From the NCBI GenBank assembly GCA_963662905.2, contig CAXXFD010000001.1, positions 868,001-932,000 on the forward strand: a stretch of DNA of 64,000 bases, written 5' to 3'. The stretch is from G963662905 sp963662905. GTDB lineage: Bacteria > Bacteroidota > Bacteroidia > Bacteroidales > WRLA01. A program made the position numbers and the translations under genes. Of this stretch, positions 43,637-52,017 are shown one piece after another. Numbering within the stretch: the stretch's first letter is position 1; each line of letters opens with the position of its first letter. The notes beneath the pieces were generated by a model. The model was not told the DNA's origin and did not search any database. It saw only the letters and a program-made list of their open reading frames with translations.

Positions 43637-44907
43637 TGGAAGGGGTACACATTATATTATTGATGCTTGTTTTTAGTGCCTTTTTTTCGGGGCTTGAAAT
43701 GGCATTTGTAAGTGCCAATAAACTAAAAATTGAGCTTGAAAAAGGACGTGGACGCCATTCGGCACTTATTTTATCGCGCTTTTTGCGCACTCCATCGCGT
43801 TTTATCGGTACAATGCTGCTTGGCAATAATATTGCCCTGGTTATATACGGTATGGCAATGTCGGGCATTTTGGAACCGGCGCTGCTCAATTGGCTGCCAA
43901 AGGAACTGCATACGGAGTTTTTCCTTTTGTTTTCCAAAACGCTCATCAGTACTCTGATCATCTTGTTTTTTGCGGAATTCCTGCCAAAAATGTTGTTCCA
44001 GATCAACCCTAACTCAGTATTGCGTTCATTGGTTTATCCGGTTTATATCTTTTACCTACTGGCTTATCCGCTTATTTGGTTTTTTACTGGTCTTGCCGAA
44101 TTTGTGCTCCGCAAATGGTTTCGCATGAAATTCAGCGGTGAGGAAATCCGCTTTTCTCCGGTTGACCTCGATCATTTCGTGAAAGAGCTGAAGCCCGATG
44201 ACCAACATGCCGAAAATATACCGGATGAAATTCAAATGTTTCAAAACGTAATTGATTTCCGCAGCGTGCGTTTGAGGGAATGCATGGTGCCCAGAAATGA
44301 AATCATTGCACACCCTATTGATGAAAACCTGAAAACAGTAAGGCAAACATTTATCCGCTCCGGGCACTCAAAAATCCTGGTGTATCGCGAAAGCATCGAC
44401 AACATTATCGGTTACGTTCATTCCTATGATATGTTCAGCAGGCCGCAAAATCTTGCGGATGTGCTTAAGCCCGTTATTATTGTGCCGGAAACAATGCTGG
44501 CAAATAAAGTGTTGCAGATGTTCATCGGCGAGCGCAAAAGTATCGCAGTGGTTGTGGATGAATTTGGAGGAACAGCCGGTATGCTCACTATGGAGGATAT
44601 CATTGAAGAGATTTTTGGCGAAATTAACGACGAATTTGACCAGGATGACAGGCTCGAAAAAGTTTTGGGCGATGGGGAATATCTTTTGTCGGCGCGCCTT
44701 GAAATTGATTATCTCAATGAAAAATACCGCCTCGAATTGCCCGAATCGGATGATTACGAAACTTTGGCCGGCCTTATTCTGCATATACATGAAGATATCC
44801 CGGTTTTAAATGAAGTCATCCGGTACGACTCGTTTACCTTCACTATTATTGAAGCCTCTGAGTTTAAAATTGATAAAGTACGCCTGAAACTCAGTCCGAA
44901 AAATTAG
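43636..44907 (+). CDS. CNNM/CorC-type transporter (hemolysin family)
   Basis: A 423-residue protein: a DUF21 membrane domain with four helices (residues about 1-150), two CBS domains (about 205-325; MVPRNEI, GTAGMLTMEDIIEEI) and a C-terminal CorC_HlyC domain (about 345-423). The family exports or regulates magnesium and possibly cobalt. The ATG overlaps the lptC stop, so translation is coupled. The pairing with lptC is positional; an ion role in stabilising LPS is conceivable but unproven. Confidence 0.87.
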   Translation: MEGVHIILLMLVFSAFFSGLEMAFVSANKLKIELEKGRGRHSALILSRFLRTPSRFIGTMLLGNNIALVIYGMAMSGILEPALLNWLPKELHTEFFLLFSKTLISTLIILFFAEFLPKMLFQINPNSVLRSLVYPVYIFYLLAYPLIWFFTGLAEFVLRKWFRMKFSGEEIRFSPVDLDHFVKELKPDDQHAENIPDEIQMFQNVIDFRSVRLRECMVPRNEIIAHPIDENLKTVRQTFIRSGHSKILVYRESIDNIIGYVHSYDMFSRPQNLADVLKPVIIVPETMLANKVLQMFIGERKSIAVVVDEFGGTAGMLTMEDIIEEIFGEINDEFDQDDRLEKVLGDGEYLLSARLEIDYLNEKYRLELPESDDYETLAGLILHIHEDIPVLNEVIRYDSFTFTIIEASEFKIDKVRLKLSPKN

Positions 44908-45069
44908 TATAAACGGATGTTTTTCACTGCTTTTCAACAAATTTATATTCAACAAATTTTCGTTTCTTTTTGTGTGAATACATTAAATTATTGATATTTA
45001 GCGACTTGCGCCTAATCGTATATGAATCAAACAATTGAAAAAATATTTTTTATGTTTGGGTTTCTGTTG

Positions 45070-45077
45070 TACATTTG
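45070..45077 (+). promoter_or_regulatory. -7 box for the PpiD gene
   Basis: TACATTTG is an exact match 24 bases before the ATG at 45102. The -33 spot has only TTTT. The TTG inside this box lies in frame with the gene and mimics a start codon. Confidence 0.4.
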
Positions 45078-45101
45078 CAAACTCAAAAAAAACCGTTAGA
45101 A

Positions 45102-47219
45102 ATGGCTATTATTGGTTCTATTAGAAAACATTCAGGTCTTGTAGTAACTATTGTTGGTGTTGCAATTGCCGCATTTGTTATCGGAGACCTTGGAAAAGGA
45201 AGCCCAAGAAAAGATTATATTGTGGGCGTCGTTGATGGTGAAGAGATCACCTATCGTGAGTTTGAAGAAAAAGTTGAAGAAAATTCTGAACTGAGTAAGA
45301 TGAACTCAGGTAAAACAAGCCTGACTTCAGACGAAATTTTTGATATCAGGCAAAACACCTGGCAGATGTTTGTCAATGAAATTATCATGGACAAACAGTA
45401 TGAAGAGCTGGGCTTGACGATATCCGAAGAAGAACTCAATGATTTGATTCAGGGTGAAAACCCCCACCGCTTTATCGTTCAGAATTTCACAGATCCGAAT
45501 ACCGGACAATTCAACCGTGATCTCCTCTTGAATTTCCTTCAAACTTTGGATCAGCGCGAAGCACGTGTTCAAATGCAAATGGAAAATATCCTGCAGGTTG
45601 TTAAAGCCGATGCGCTCAATACCAAGTTTAACGACTTGATTACTAAAGGATATTACATGCCGGCAGCTTTTGCCCAAATGGATTATGACCGGAAAAACCG
45701 TTCGGTGGATTTTCGTATGCTTGCAGTTCCTTATTCAACCATTGCCGATAGCACGATTAAGCTTACCGATGCCGATTTCCAGGATTTCTACAACGAACAC
45801 AAAGACCGTTACGAGCAAAAGCGTAATGTTGATATTGAGTACGTTACCTTCGATATTCGTCCTTCAGCTGACGATAAGGAATTTACCCGTAAAACGGTTA
45901 TTGAACTTTATGACGAATTAAAGGGCCTGAAGCTTGCCGATGTGCCACGTTTTATTGGCTACAATAGCGATGCTCCTTACGACAGTACATGGAAAACAAA
46001 AGGGAGCCTTCCAATCCAGATTGACAGCCTGATGTTCCATAATGAGGCTGGTTATACAGCAAAACCCTATCTCGACAATAATATTTATCATGTTGCCCGC
46101 CTGATGGATGTGGCCATGCGTCCTGATTCAATGAAAGCAAGCCATATCCTGATCAGCTATCAGGGCGCTTTCCGCGCTGCTACTGATGCTATGGCCCGCG
46201 AAAAAGCAGTAGAGCTCGCCGACAGCCTGAAAAATGTACTTGAAAATAATCCACAGAAAATGGAAGAGCTGGCCAAACAGTACAGCACCGATCCAAGTGC
46301 AGCCGAAAATGGCGGGGATCTTGATTGGTTCGCTGATGGATCTATGGTTGGCCCTTTTAATGAAGCTGTACTCGAAGCACGTGTGGGTGATATCGTAACG
46401 GTTGAAACAGCCTTTGGATTCCATGTAATTAAAGTAACTGGCAAAAAAGAGGATGTGAAGAAAGTGCGTGTTGCTATGTTTGATCGCGAAATCATACCCA
46501 GCAACCAAACCATTCAGAAGATTTATTCCGATGCCAGCTCATTTGCCGGCGAACACCGTACAATCGATGCATTCAATACAGCAATTACCGAAAACGGTCT
46601 GAATAAACGCCAGCGTGAATACCTGAACCCTATGGACAACCGTATTCCCGGAGTTGAATCACCACGCCAGATGATCCGCTGGGCTTTTAATGAAGAAACC
46701 AATGTAGGTGACGTTTCACAAGTGTTTGAAAATGATGATAAATTTATCGTGGCAGCACTGAAAGAACGCCGTGAAGATGGTATAGCACCCCTGAGCCAAA
46801 TCCGCGATGTAATCGAACCACTCGTTTTGAAAAAGAAAAAAGCGGATCTGATCATCGAAAAGATGAAGCAAAGCAATGCAAAAAGCCTTGAAGAATATGC
46901 CCAAAAGTTTGATCAGGAAATCGATTCCGTGAAAAACATCAAATTCCCTTCGTTTAACCTGCCCAAAATTGGCCGCGAAATGGAAGTAATTGGTGAAGTG
47001 CTCGGATCGCCAAAAGGTCAGCTCGTTGGCCCAATTGAAGGAAATAATGCCGCTTTCGTTGTTGTTGTGGATAAATTTGTTGAGCCTGTCCTTAAAGATA
47101 ATTTTGGATCTGAGCAAAAACAAATGGTGAACAGCCTTCGTGCCCGTGCCAATAATTATATCTTCCGTGCCCTCGAAGAAAGTGCCAATATTGAAGATAA
47201 TCGCGTAGATTATTATTAA
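45102..47219 (+). CDS. PpiD/SurA-like peptidyl-prolyl isomerase
   Basis: A 705-residue periplasmic folding factor: one N-terminal membrane helix (about 15-35), a SurA N-like chaperone region (about 40-230), and a single parvulin (PpiC) domain around residues 345-450 (SHILISYQG, STDPSAAENGGDLDWF, AFGFHVIKV). The domain order matches PpiD, which sits at the inner membrane and helps secreted and outer-membrane proteins fold. The start at 45102 is chosen because the frame's earlier TTG is part of the promoter. It is followed by a strong terminator at 47244. Confidence 0.85.
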   Translation: MAIIGSIRKHSGLVVTIVGVAIAAFVIGDLGKGSPRKDYIVGVVDGEEITYREFEEKVEENSELSKMNSGKTSLTSDEIFDIRQNTWQMFVNEIIMDKQYEELGLTISEEELNDLIQGENPHRFIVQNFTDPNTGQFNRDLLLNFLQTLDQREARVQMQMENILQVVKADALNTKFNDLITKGYYMPAAFAQMDYDRKNRSVDFRMLAVPYSTIADSTIKLTDADFQDFYNEHKDRYEQKRNVDIEYVTFDIRPSADDKEFTRKTVIELYDELKGLKLADVPRFIGYNSDAPYDSTWKTKGSLPIQIDSLMFHNEAGYTAKPYLDNNIYHVARLMDVAMRPDSMKASHILISYQGAFRAATDAMAREKAVELADSLKNVLENNPQKMEELAKQYSTDPSAAENGGDLDWFADGSMVGPFNEAVLEARVGDIVTVETAFGFHVIKVTGKKEDVKKVRVAMFDREIIPSNQTIQKIYSDASSFAGEHRTIDAFNTAITENGLNKRQREYLNPMDNRIPGVESPRQMIRWAFNEETNVGDVSQVFENDDKFIVAALKERREDGIAPLSQIRDVIEPLVLKKKKADLIIEKMKQSNAKSLEEYAQKFDQEIDSVKNIKFPSFNLPKIGREMEVIGEVLGSPKGQLVGPIEGNNAAFVVVVDKFVEPVLKDNFGSEQKQMVNSLRARANNYIFRALEESANIEDNRVDYY

Positions 47220-47243
47220 AAAACGCACAAACAATTATAAAAG

Positions 47244-47272
47244 AACCCTGCACAATTTGTGTGGGGTTTTTT
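47244..47272 (+). terminator. Terminator after the PpiD gene
   Basis: An 11-bp stem (47244-47254 with 47258-47268, two G-T wobbles) over a three-base loop leads into six T. Confidence 0.85.
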
Positions 47273-47326
47273 GTGTTTTTACGGGTTAGACGGATTGATT
47301 GCAGGAGGATAAAGAGAGTTTATCTC

Positions 47327-48400
47327 TTAGGAAGGTTTGTTGTTTTCTGAACGTATGTAATCCAAAACCTGCTGATCAAACAAGTTGCCATCCTCATCAT
47401 GGAATTTAATGCGGATCGGGACATAAAAAACAGGATAGCCTTCAAGCAGTTTTAAAATCTCGGGTTGCTGCAGGCGCATTGCGTCTTTTTCGGTAGTTAC
47501 AATGATCTTGTTTTGGGAGAACACATTGTCAAAGCGCTCCAAAAGCATTTTAATATCCTGAACCTTGAATTGATAATGATCGGGGAATTTGATCGTTTGG
47601 AGCTCATAGCAATCCTTTCTGAGATGGTATTCCAATGGGTAGGGATTGGCGATTCCGGCAAGTAGCAAAATGGTATTAATGGATTTTTTGTGCTCCTGCT
47701 TTCTGATGCCCGGCAAAGGGGTCAAATTATTGTATTTGATGAAACTGAAATAAACCTTTTGATGTGGTTTTGGCTTAATTTCATCCAGAATCATCTTGCG
47801 CGTAATGGGAGAAAGTACCGGCCCGGTCTTCGTGATGATTATTATATCTGCCCTCCCTACCCCAAAACGGAATTCCCTGAGGTTTCCCATCGGAAAAACG
47901 TAGTTCCGTGTGTAAATGCGGTGATAGTCGGTTAACATGATGTTTAGCCCGGCCTTCACGCTTCGGTGCTGAAATGCATCATCAAGCAGTATTGTGCGTT
48001 TTTTGTTTTTATTGTTTTCCCTTATTTTTTTTATGCCCAAAACGCGTTTTTCACAAACATAAACCGGGATATCAGGGAATTTTGCCTGATATTGAGAGGG
48101 TTCATCTCCTATTTCCAAATAGCCGGTATCTTTGTTTGCTTCAATAAATCCTTTGGTTTTTCGCCCGTAACCGCGGCTCAATGTGCAGCATTTCGTATTA
48201 TGTTTGTCGAGGAGCCTTATCAGGTATTCTACATGGGGTGTTTTTCCCGTGCCGCCCATCGATAAGTTGCCTATACACACTACAGGCTGTGGGAAGGAAG
48301 TGCTTCGGAAAACATTCCAGTCGTAAAGCTTGTTTCGGATGTGCGCTACAGATCCGTATATAAGGGACAACGGAGCTAATAGCAGTTTCTCGGGATTCAT
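47327..48400 (-). CDS. lpxK: Tetraacyldisaccharide 4'-kinase
   Basis: A 357-residue membrane-associated kinase that phosphorylates the 4' position of the lipid A disaccharide. The Walker A motif is SMGGTGKT at residues 47-54; LLDDAFQHR near residue 140 is the family signature with the Walker B-like aspartates. It is on the minus strand facing the PpiD gene and diverging from the Nif3-like gene by about 70 bases. Confidence 0.95.
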   Translation of the reverse strand: MNPEKLLLAPLSLIYGSVAHIRNKLYDWNVFRSTSFPQPVVCIGNLSMGGTGKTPHVEYLIRLLDKHNTKCCTLSRGYGRKTKGFIEANKDTGYLEIGDEPSQYQAKFPDIPVYVCEKRVLGIKKIRENNKNKKRTILLDDAFQHRSVKAGLNIMLTDYHRIYTRNYVFPMGNLREFRFGVGRADIIIITKTGPVLSPITRKMILDEIKPKPHQKVYFSFIKYNNLTPLPGIRKQEHKKSINTILLLAGIANPYPLEYHLRKDCYELQTIKFPDHYQFKVQDIKMLLERFDNVFSQNKIIVTTEKDAMRLQQPEILKLLEGYPVFYVPIRIKFHDEDGNLFDQQVLDYIRSENNKPS

Positions 48401-48427
48401 CGCGATAAAGTTAAGAATTCTTGTTAA

Positions 48428-48456
48428 TTTGGCAATTTTATTAAACTATAAGTTTG
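48428..48456 (+). promoter_or_regulatory. Promoter of the Nif3-like gene
   Basis: TTTG (48428-48431) and TAAGTTTG (48449-48456) are 17 bases apart, both exact. The start codon follows at 48472; the TTG inside the -7 box is a false in-frame start. Confidence 0.6.
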
Positions 48457-48471
48457 AAGAAAGTTTTTGAA

Positions 48472-49575
48472 ATGAAAGAAGTTGCAGTTAATGATGTGTG
48501 TAAGGCCATTGAAGCTTTTGCTCCTACGGCATTGCAGGAAGATTATGATAATGCCGGACTGATTGCCGGAAACCCTAAAATGATTGTGAAGGCAGTACTT
48601 ATATGCCTTGATATTACCGAAGAGATTGTAAACGAGGCTATTGAAAAGAAATGCAATCTGATTGTTGCGCACCATCCGCCTGTATTTCGTGCCTTAAAAC
48701 GCTTTACGGGTGGAAGCGAAACCGAACGAATCCTTATCAAGGCTTTAAAGCATGATATTGCGCTTTATGCAGCCCATACAAACCTGGATAATACATTTAA
48801 AGGGGTAAATCATATTCTGGCTTTAAAACTTGGTGCCAAACCCTTGAGGATACTTCGCCCGCTCAATGGCCGTTTAAAAAAGCTGGTTACATTTTGCCCT
48901 TTGGCATATGCCGATAAACTGCGCGACAGCCTGTTTGAGGCAGGAGCCGGTCAGATTGGGAACTATGATGCCTGTAGTTTTAACACAGAAGGTGTCGGTA
49001 CGTTTCGCGCGGGCGAAAACACCAGGCCTTTTGTTGGCGATATAGGGAAAATGCACCACGAAAAAGAATGCCGTATTGAAACGGTCTTTCCTGATTTTCT
49101 TGAGGCCCGGATCATCAGTAGCCTGATCAAAGCGCATCCTTATGAAGAGGTTGCCTACGATATTTATCCGATAGAAAACAGCTGGGATATGGCCGGTTCG
49201 GGTATGATTGCTGCATTTGAAGAAGAAATGCACGAGGATGCCTTTTTGCAACATGTGAAAAAAACACTGGATTTGCCGGTATTGCGCCATTCGCCGCTTA
49301 CAGGAAAAATGATCAAAAAAGTTGCTTTGTGTGGCGGATCAGGAAGTTTTTTAATCCGCGATGCCATGCGCTCCGGAGTAGATGCGTTTTTAACAGGCGA
49401 CCTGAAATACCACGATTTTTTCCTGCCCGAGGGAAAATTTCTTATGGGCGATTTTGGGCATTACGAAAGCGAACAATTTGCAAAACAACTTTTATATGAG
49501 CTACTTAATGAAAAATTTAGTAGTTTTGCACTCCTTATTTCGACGGTGAAAACCAATGCAGTTAATTATTGTTAA
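48472..49575 (+). CDS. Nif3-like dinuclear metal centre protein
   Basis: A 367-residue Nif3/YbgI-family protein. Metal-binding motifs include AHHPPVF near residue 65, AHTNLDN near 105 and the late GDFGHYESE near 330. It contains a central insertion domain of the CutA-like kind common to this form. The family folds into hexameric toroids; function is debated (NAD/GTP cyclohydrolase relatives). It pairs with the zinc-ribbon protein 20 bases downstream, a neighbourhood conserved across many bacteria. Confidence 0.9.
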   Translation: MKEVAVNDVCKAIEAFAPTALQEDYDNAGLIAGNPKMIVKAVLICLDITEEIVNEAIEKKCNLIVAHHPPVFRALKRFTGGSETERILIKALKHDIALYAAHTNLDNTFKGVNHILALKLGAKPLRILRPLNGRLKKLVTFCPLAYADKLRDSLFEAGAGQIGNYDACSFNTEGVGTFRAGENTRPFVGDIGKMHHEKECRIETVFPDFLEARIISSLIKAHPYEEVAYDIYPIENSWDMAGSGMIAAFEEEMHEDAFLQHVKKTLDLPVLRHSPLTGKMIKKVALCGGSGSFLIRDAMRSGVDAFLTGDLKYHDFFLPEGKFLMGDFGHYESEQFAKQLLYELLNEKFSSFALLISTVKTNAVNYC

Positions 49576-49594
49576 TTAATTAAATTTCAGTACT

Positions 49595-50401
49595 ATGACT
49601 CATGATAAAGTACAAGATCCAAATACCGGCAGCGAAGAATCGGTTGTAAATCTGGTTGAAAAAAAACTGGTTGCACTGCTCAGCTTGCAACAAATGGATT
49701 CACAAATTGATAATATCCGCATCGTTAGAGGTGAGCTGCCCCTGGAGGTTGAAGACCTGGAAGATGAAATTGAAGGCTTGCAAACACGCATCGATAAATA
49801 TATTGCCGATATCAGCGATCACGAAAAGAAAGTAAAAGAAAAAGAAATAGCAATCAAGGACAGCAAAGCACTCATCAAAAAATATGAAGAGCAGCAGATG
49901 AATGTCCGCAATAACCGTGAATACGATTCCCTTTCAAAAGAAATTGAATATCAAAACCTTGAAATTCAGCTTTCTGAAAAACGTATCAAGGAATTTAAGG
50001 CTATTGTCGAAGGGCGTAACAGAGAAATTACCGAAGCACAGCAAAAACTCAGCGAACGTAAAAGCGATCTGGAAATCAAGCAGTCTGAACTGGAAGACAT
50101 TGTTACCGAAACCGAAAAGGAAGAAAAAAACCTGCTTGCCCGTTCCGAAGAATTAAAAACTTTGGTTGAAGACCGCCTTGCCACAGCTTATACCCGAATC
50201 CGCAAAAATGCACGCAACGGGCTGGCTGTTGTTAAAATTGAACGCGATGCCTGTGGCGGTTGCTTTAACAAAATACCCCCTCAGCACCAGCTCGATATCC
50301 GTATGCACAAAAAGATTATTGTTTGTGAATATTGCGGCCGTATCCTGGTTGATGATTCAATTGAAGAAATTGTGAACGGAGGAAATCCGGGAGAAGAATA
50401 A
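49595..50401 (+). CDS. C4-type zinc-ribbon coiled-coil protein (DUF164 family)
   Basis: A 268-residue protein: a long coiled coil (residues about 25-200) and a C-terminal zinc ribbon with CGGC near residue 223 and CEYC near 246. Members occur next to nif3-like genes and are linked to RNA or secretion functions in some lineages, but none is settled here. The start ATG at 49595 lies 20 bases after the Nif3-like stop. A terminator follows. Confidence 0.88.
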   Translation: MTHDKVQDPNTGSEESVVNLVEKKLVALLSLQQMDSQIDNIRIVRGELPLEVEDLEDEIEGLQTRIDKYIADISDHEKKVKEKEIAIKDSKALIKKYEEQQMNVRNNREYDSLSKEIEYQNLEIQLSEKRIKEFKAIVEGRNREITEAQQKLSERKSDLEIKQSELEDIVTETEKEEKNLLARSEELKTLVEDRLATAYTRIRKNARNGLAVVKIERDACGGCFNKIPPQHQLDIRMHKKIIVCEYCGRILVDDSIEEIVNGGNPGEE

Positions 50402-50422
50402 ACAAAATATTTTTCCCTGATG

Positions 50423-50463
50423 CCGGAAATATGCTGCTCAAACAGCCTGTTTCCGGTTTTTTT
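50423..50463 (+). terminator. Terminator after the zinc-ribbon gene
   Basis: CCGGAAA (50423-50429) pairs with TTTCCGG (50450-50456), with a smaller GCTG/CAGC hairpin inside, followed by seven T. Confidence 0.75.
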
Positions 50464-50478
50464 GTATATACTTGCATT

Positions 50479-52017
50479 ATGTTCAAAGCCTCTAACTTAT
50501 TGCACTATGTGCTTATCTTATCAGTATTTATCTTCTTGAACCTGCATGCTGCGGGGCAATATGTGTTTGATTATAACCCCCAAATAATTATAGCTTATCA
50601 GGAAATCGGAAGGCTGCGTTTTGACGTTGCCGAACAGATTCTGCAGAATGAAAAACAACGGAATCCGCAAAACCTGGCCATATGCCATATTGAAAACAGC
50701 ATCGATTTTTTGAAAATCCTTATTTCGGAAAATGAAGACCTCTTTGATGAACTGGAAAAGAATAAATCCAGTCGCATTGATTTGCTCGAAAAGGGCGATC
50801 AGAACAGTCCTTACTTTCGTTATGCCATTGCAGAAGTAAATGTCCAATGGGCGTTTTCCCGTTTGAAATTTAAAGAATATTTTTCCGCCTTTTTTGAAGT
50901 GCGCCGTGCATATAAACTCTTGGAAGAGAACCAGGAAAATTTTCCGGACTTTTTGCCTAACCTTATCGGCCTGGGATTTTTGCACACACTGGTAGGGTCT
51001 GTGCCTGAAAATTACCGCTGGGTTACCGATTTTGTTGGTGTTGATGGGGATATGGATCAGGGGATTAAAGAGCTTTCTGAGGTGCTTGATTCCGCGCTGA
51101 CCACGCACCGTTACGCTCATTTACGGGCACAAAGCCTCCTCTTTTTATCGTTTATTCATCTGAACCTTCAAAAAGACCTGCAACAAGCGGCCGGGCTGCG
51201 CGATATCGTTGGCAAACATTGTGCAGAACCTGATTCCAAAGATTTTTCTCCCATCATGGTTTATATCTATGCCAAGCTTTTGATGAAAACAGGCGAAAAT
51301 GATATGGCGATAAGCCTGCTTGAAAAATATCCGGCTGATGATCCCCAGTATTACCCTATGCATTATCTCGATTTCATGCTCGGAAAAGCGTATTTGCATG
51401 CACTCGATCCTAGGGCAGGCTTATACCTTCAAAAATATATTACTGAATTTGAAGGGAGAAACTTTTTGAAATCGGCAGCTATGCTGGCGAGCTGGAATGC
51501 TTATATTCATGGCGATATCCCTGAATATCAAAAATATAAATCATTGATTGGAGAAATAGGCGAAACCGATGTGGAGCCGGACAAAGTTGCAAAAGACTAT
51601 CATAAGGACGACCGTGACCCAAATATCTGTATTCTTCGCGGGCGTATGCTTTTTGACGGAGGTTATTTAAAACGTGCAATAAATGAACTGGAAAGCACCC
51701 AATGCTGTTCTTCTTTGCGCGACCATGAAGATTCGCTGGAGCATACCTACCGTTTGGCGCGGGCGTATCATGAAAGCGGACAATTTGATGAGGCGCTGAA
51801 GAATTATGCCCGTACGGTTGATGAAGGCCGGGATGATCATTTTTACTACGCCGCAAATGCAGCCCTGAAATCTGGATTGATTTATGAAAACCGGGGCGAA
51901 TTTGAAAAAGCCAAAGAGTATTATAAGATGGTTAAAAAAATGAGTTTTGATCAATATGAGGGCAGTATCAAGCAAAAAGCCAAGGCAGGAATGCACCGGC
52001 TGGAAAAAACAGAATAA
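50479..52017 (+). CDS. Secreted TPR/IML2-like repeat protein
   Basis: A 512-residue protein with signal peptide (about 1-27), helical repeats and a clear TPR pair near the C-terminus (YRLARAYHESGQFDEALKNYARTV, ALKSGLIYENRGEFEKAKEYYKMV). The middle (LPNLIGLGFLHTLVGSVPENYRW, DGDMDQGIKELSEV) recalls the IML2/TTC39 family, a tentative resemblance. The start at 50479 begins the signal peptide; TATACTTG 12 bases before it differs by one base from the -7 consensus. Its stop overlaps the next ATG (TAATG), so translation is coupled to the YyaL-like gene. Confidence 0.72.
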   Translation: MFKASNLLHYVLILSVFIFLNLHAAGQYVFDYNPQIIIAYQEIGRLRFDVAEQILQNEKQRNPQNLAICHIENSIDFLKILISENEDLFDELEKNKSSRIDLLEKGDQNSPYFRYAIAEVNVQWAFSRLKFKEYFSAFFEVRRAYKLLEENQENFPDFLPNLIGLGFLHTLVGSVPENYRWVTDFVGVDGDMDQGIKELSEVLDSALTTHRYAHLRAQSLLFLSFIHLNLQKDLQQAAGLRDIVGKHCAEPDSKDFSPIMVYIYAKLLMKTGENDMAISLLEKYPADDPQYYPMHYLDFMLGKAYLHALDPRAGLYLQKYITEFEGRNFLKSAAMLASWNAYIHGDIPEYQKYKSLIGEIGETDVEPDKVAKDYHKDDRDPNICILRGRMLFDGGYLKRAINELESTQCCSSLRDHEDSLEHTYRLARAYHESGQFDEALKNYARTVDEGRDDHFYYAANAALKSGLIYENRGEFEKAKEYYKMVKKMSFDQYEGSIKQKAKAGMHRLEKTE

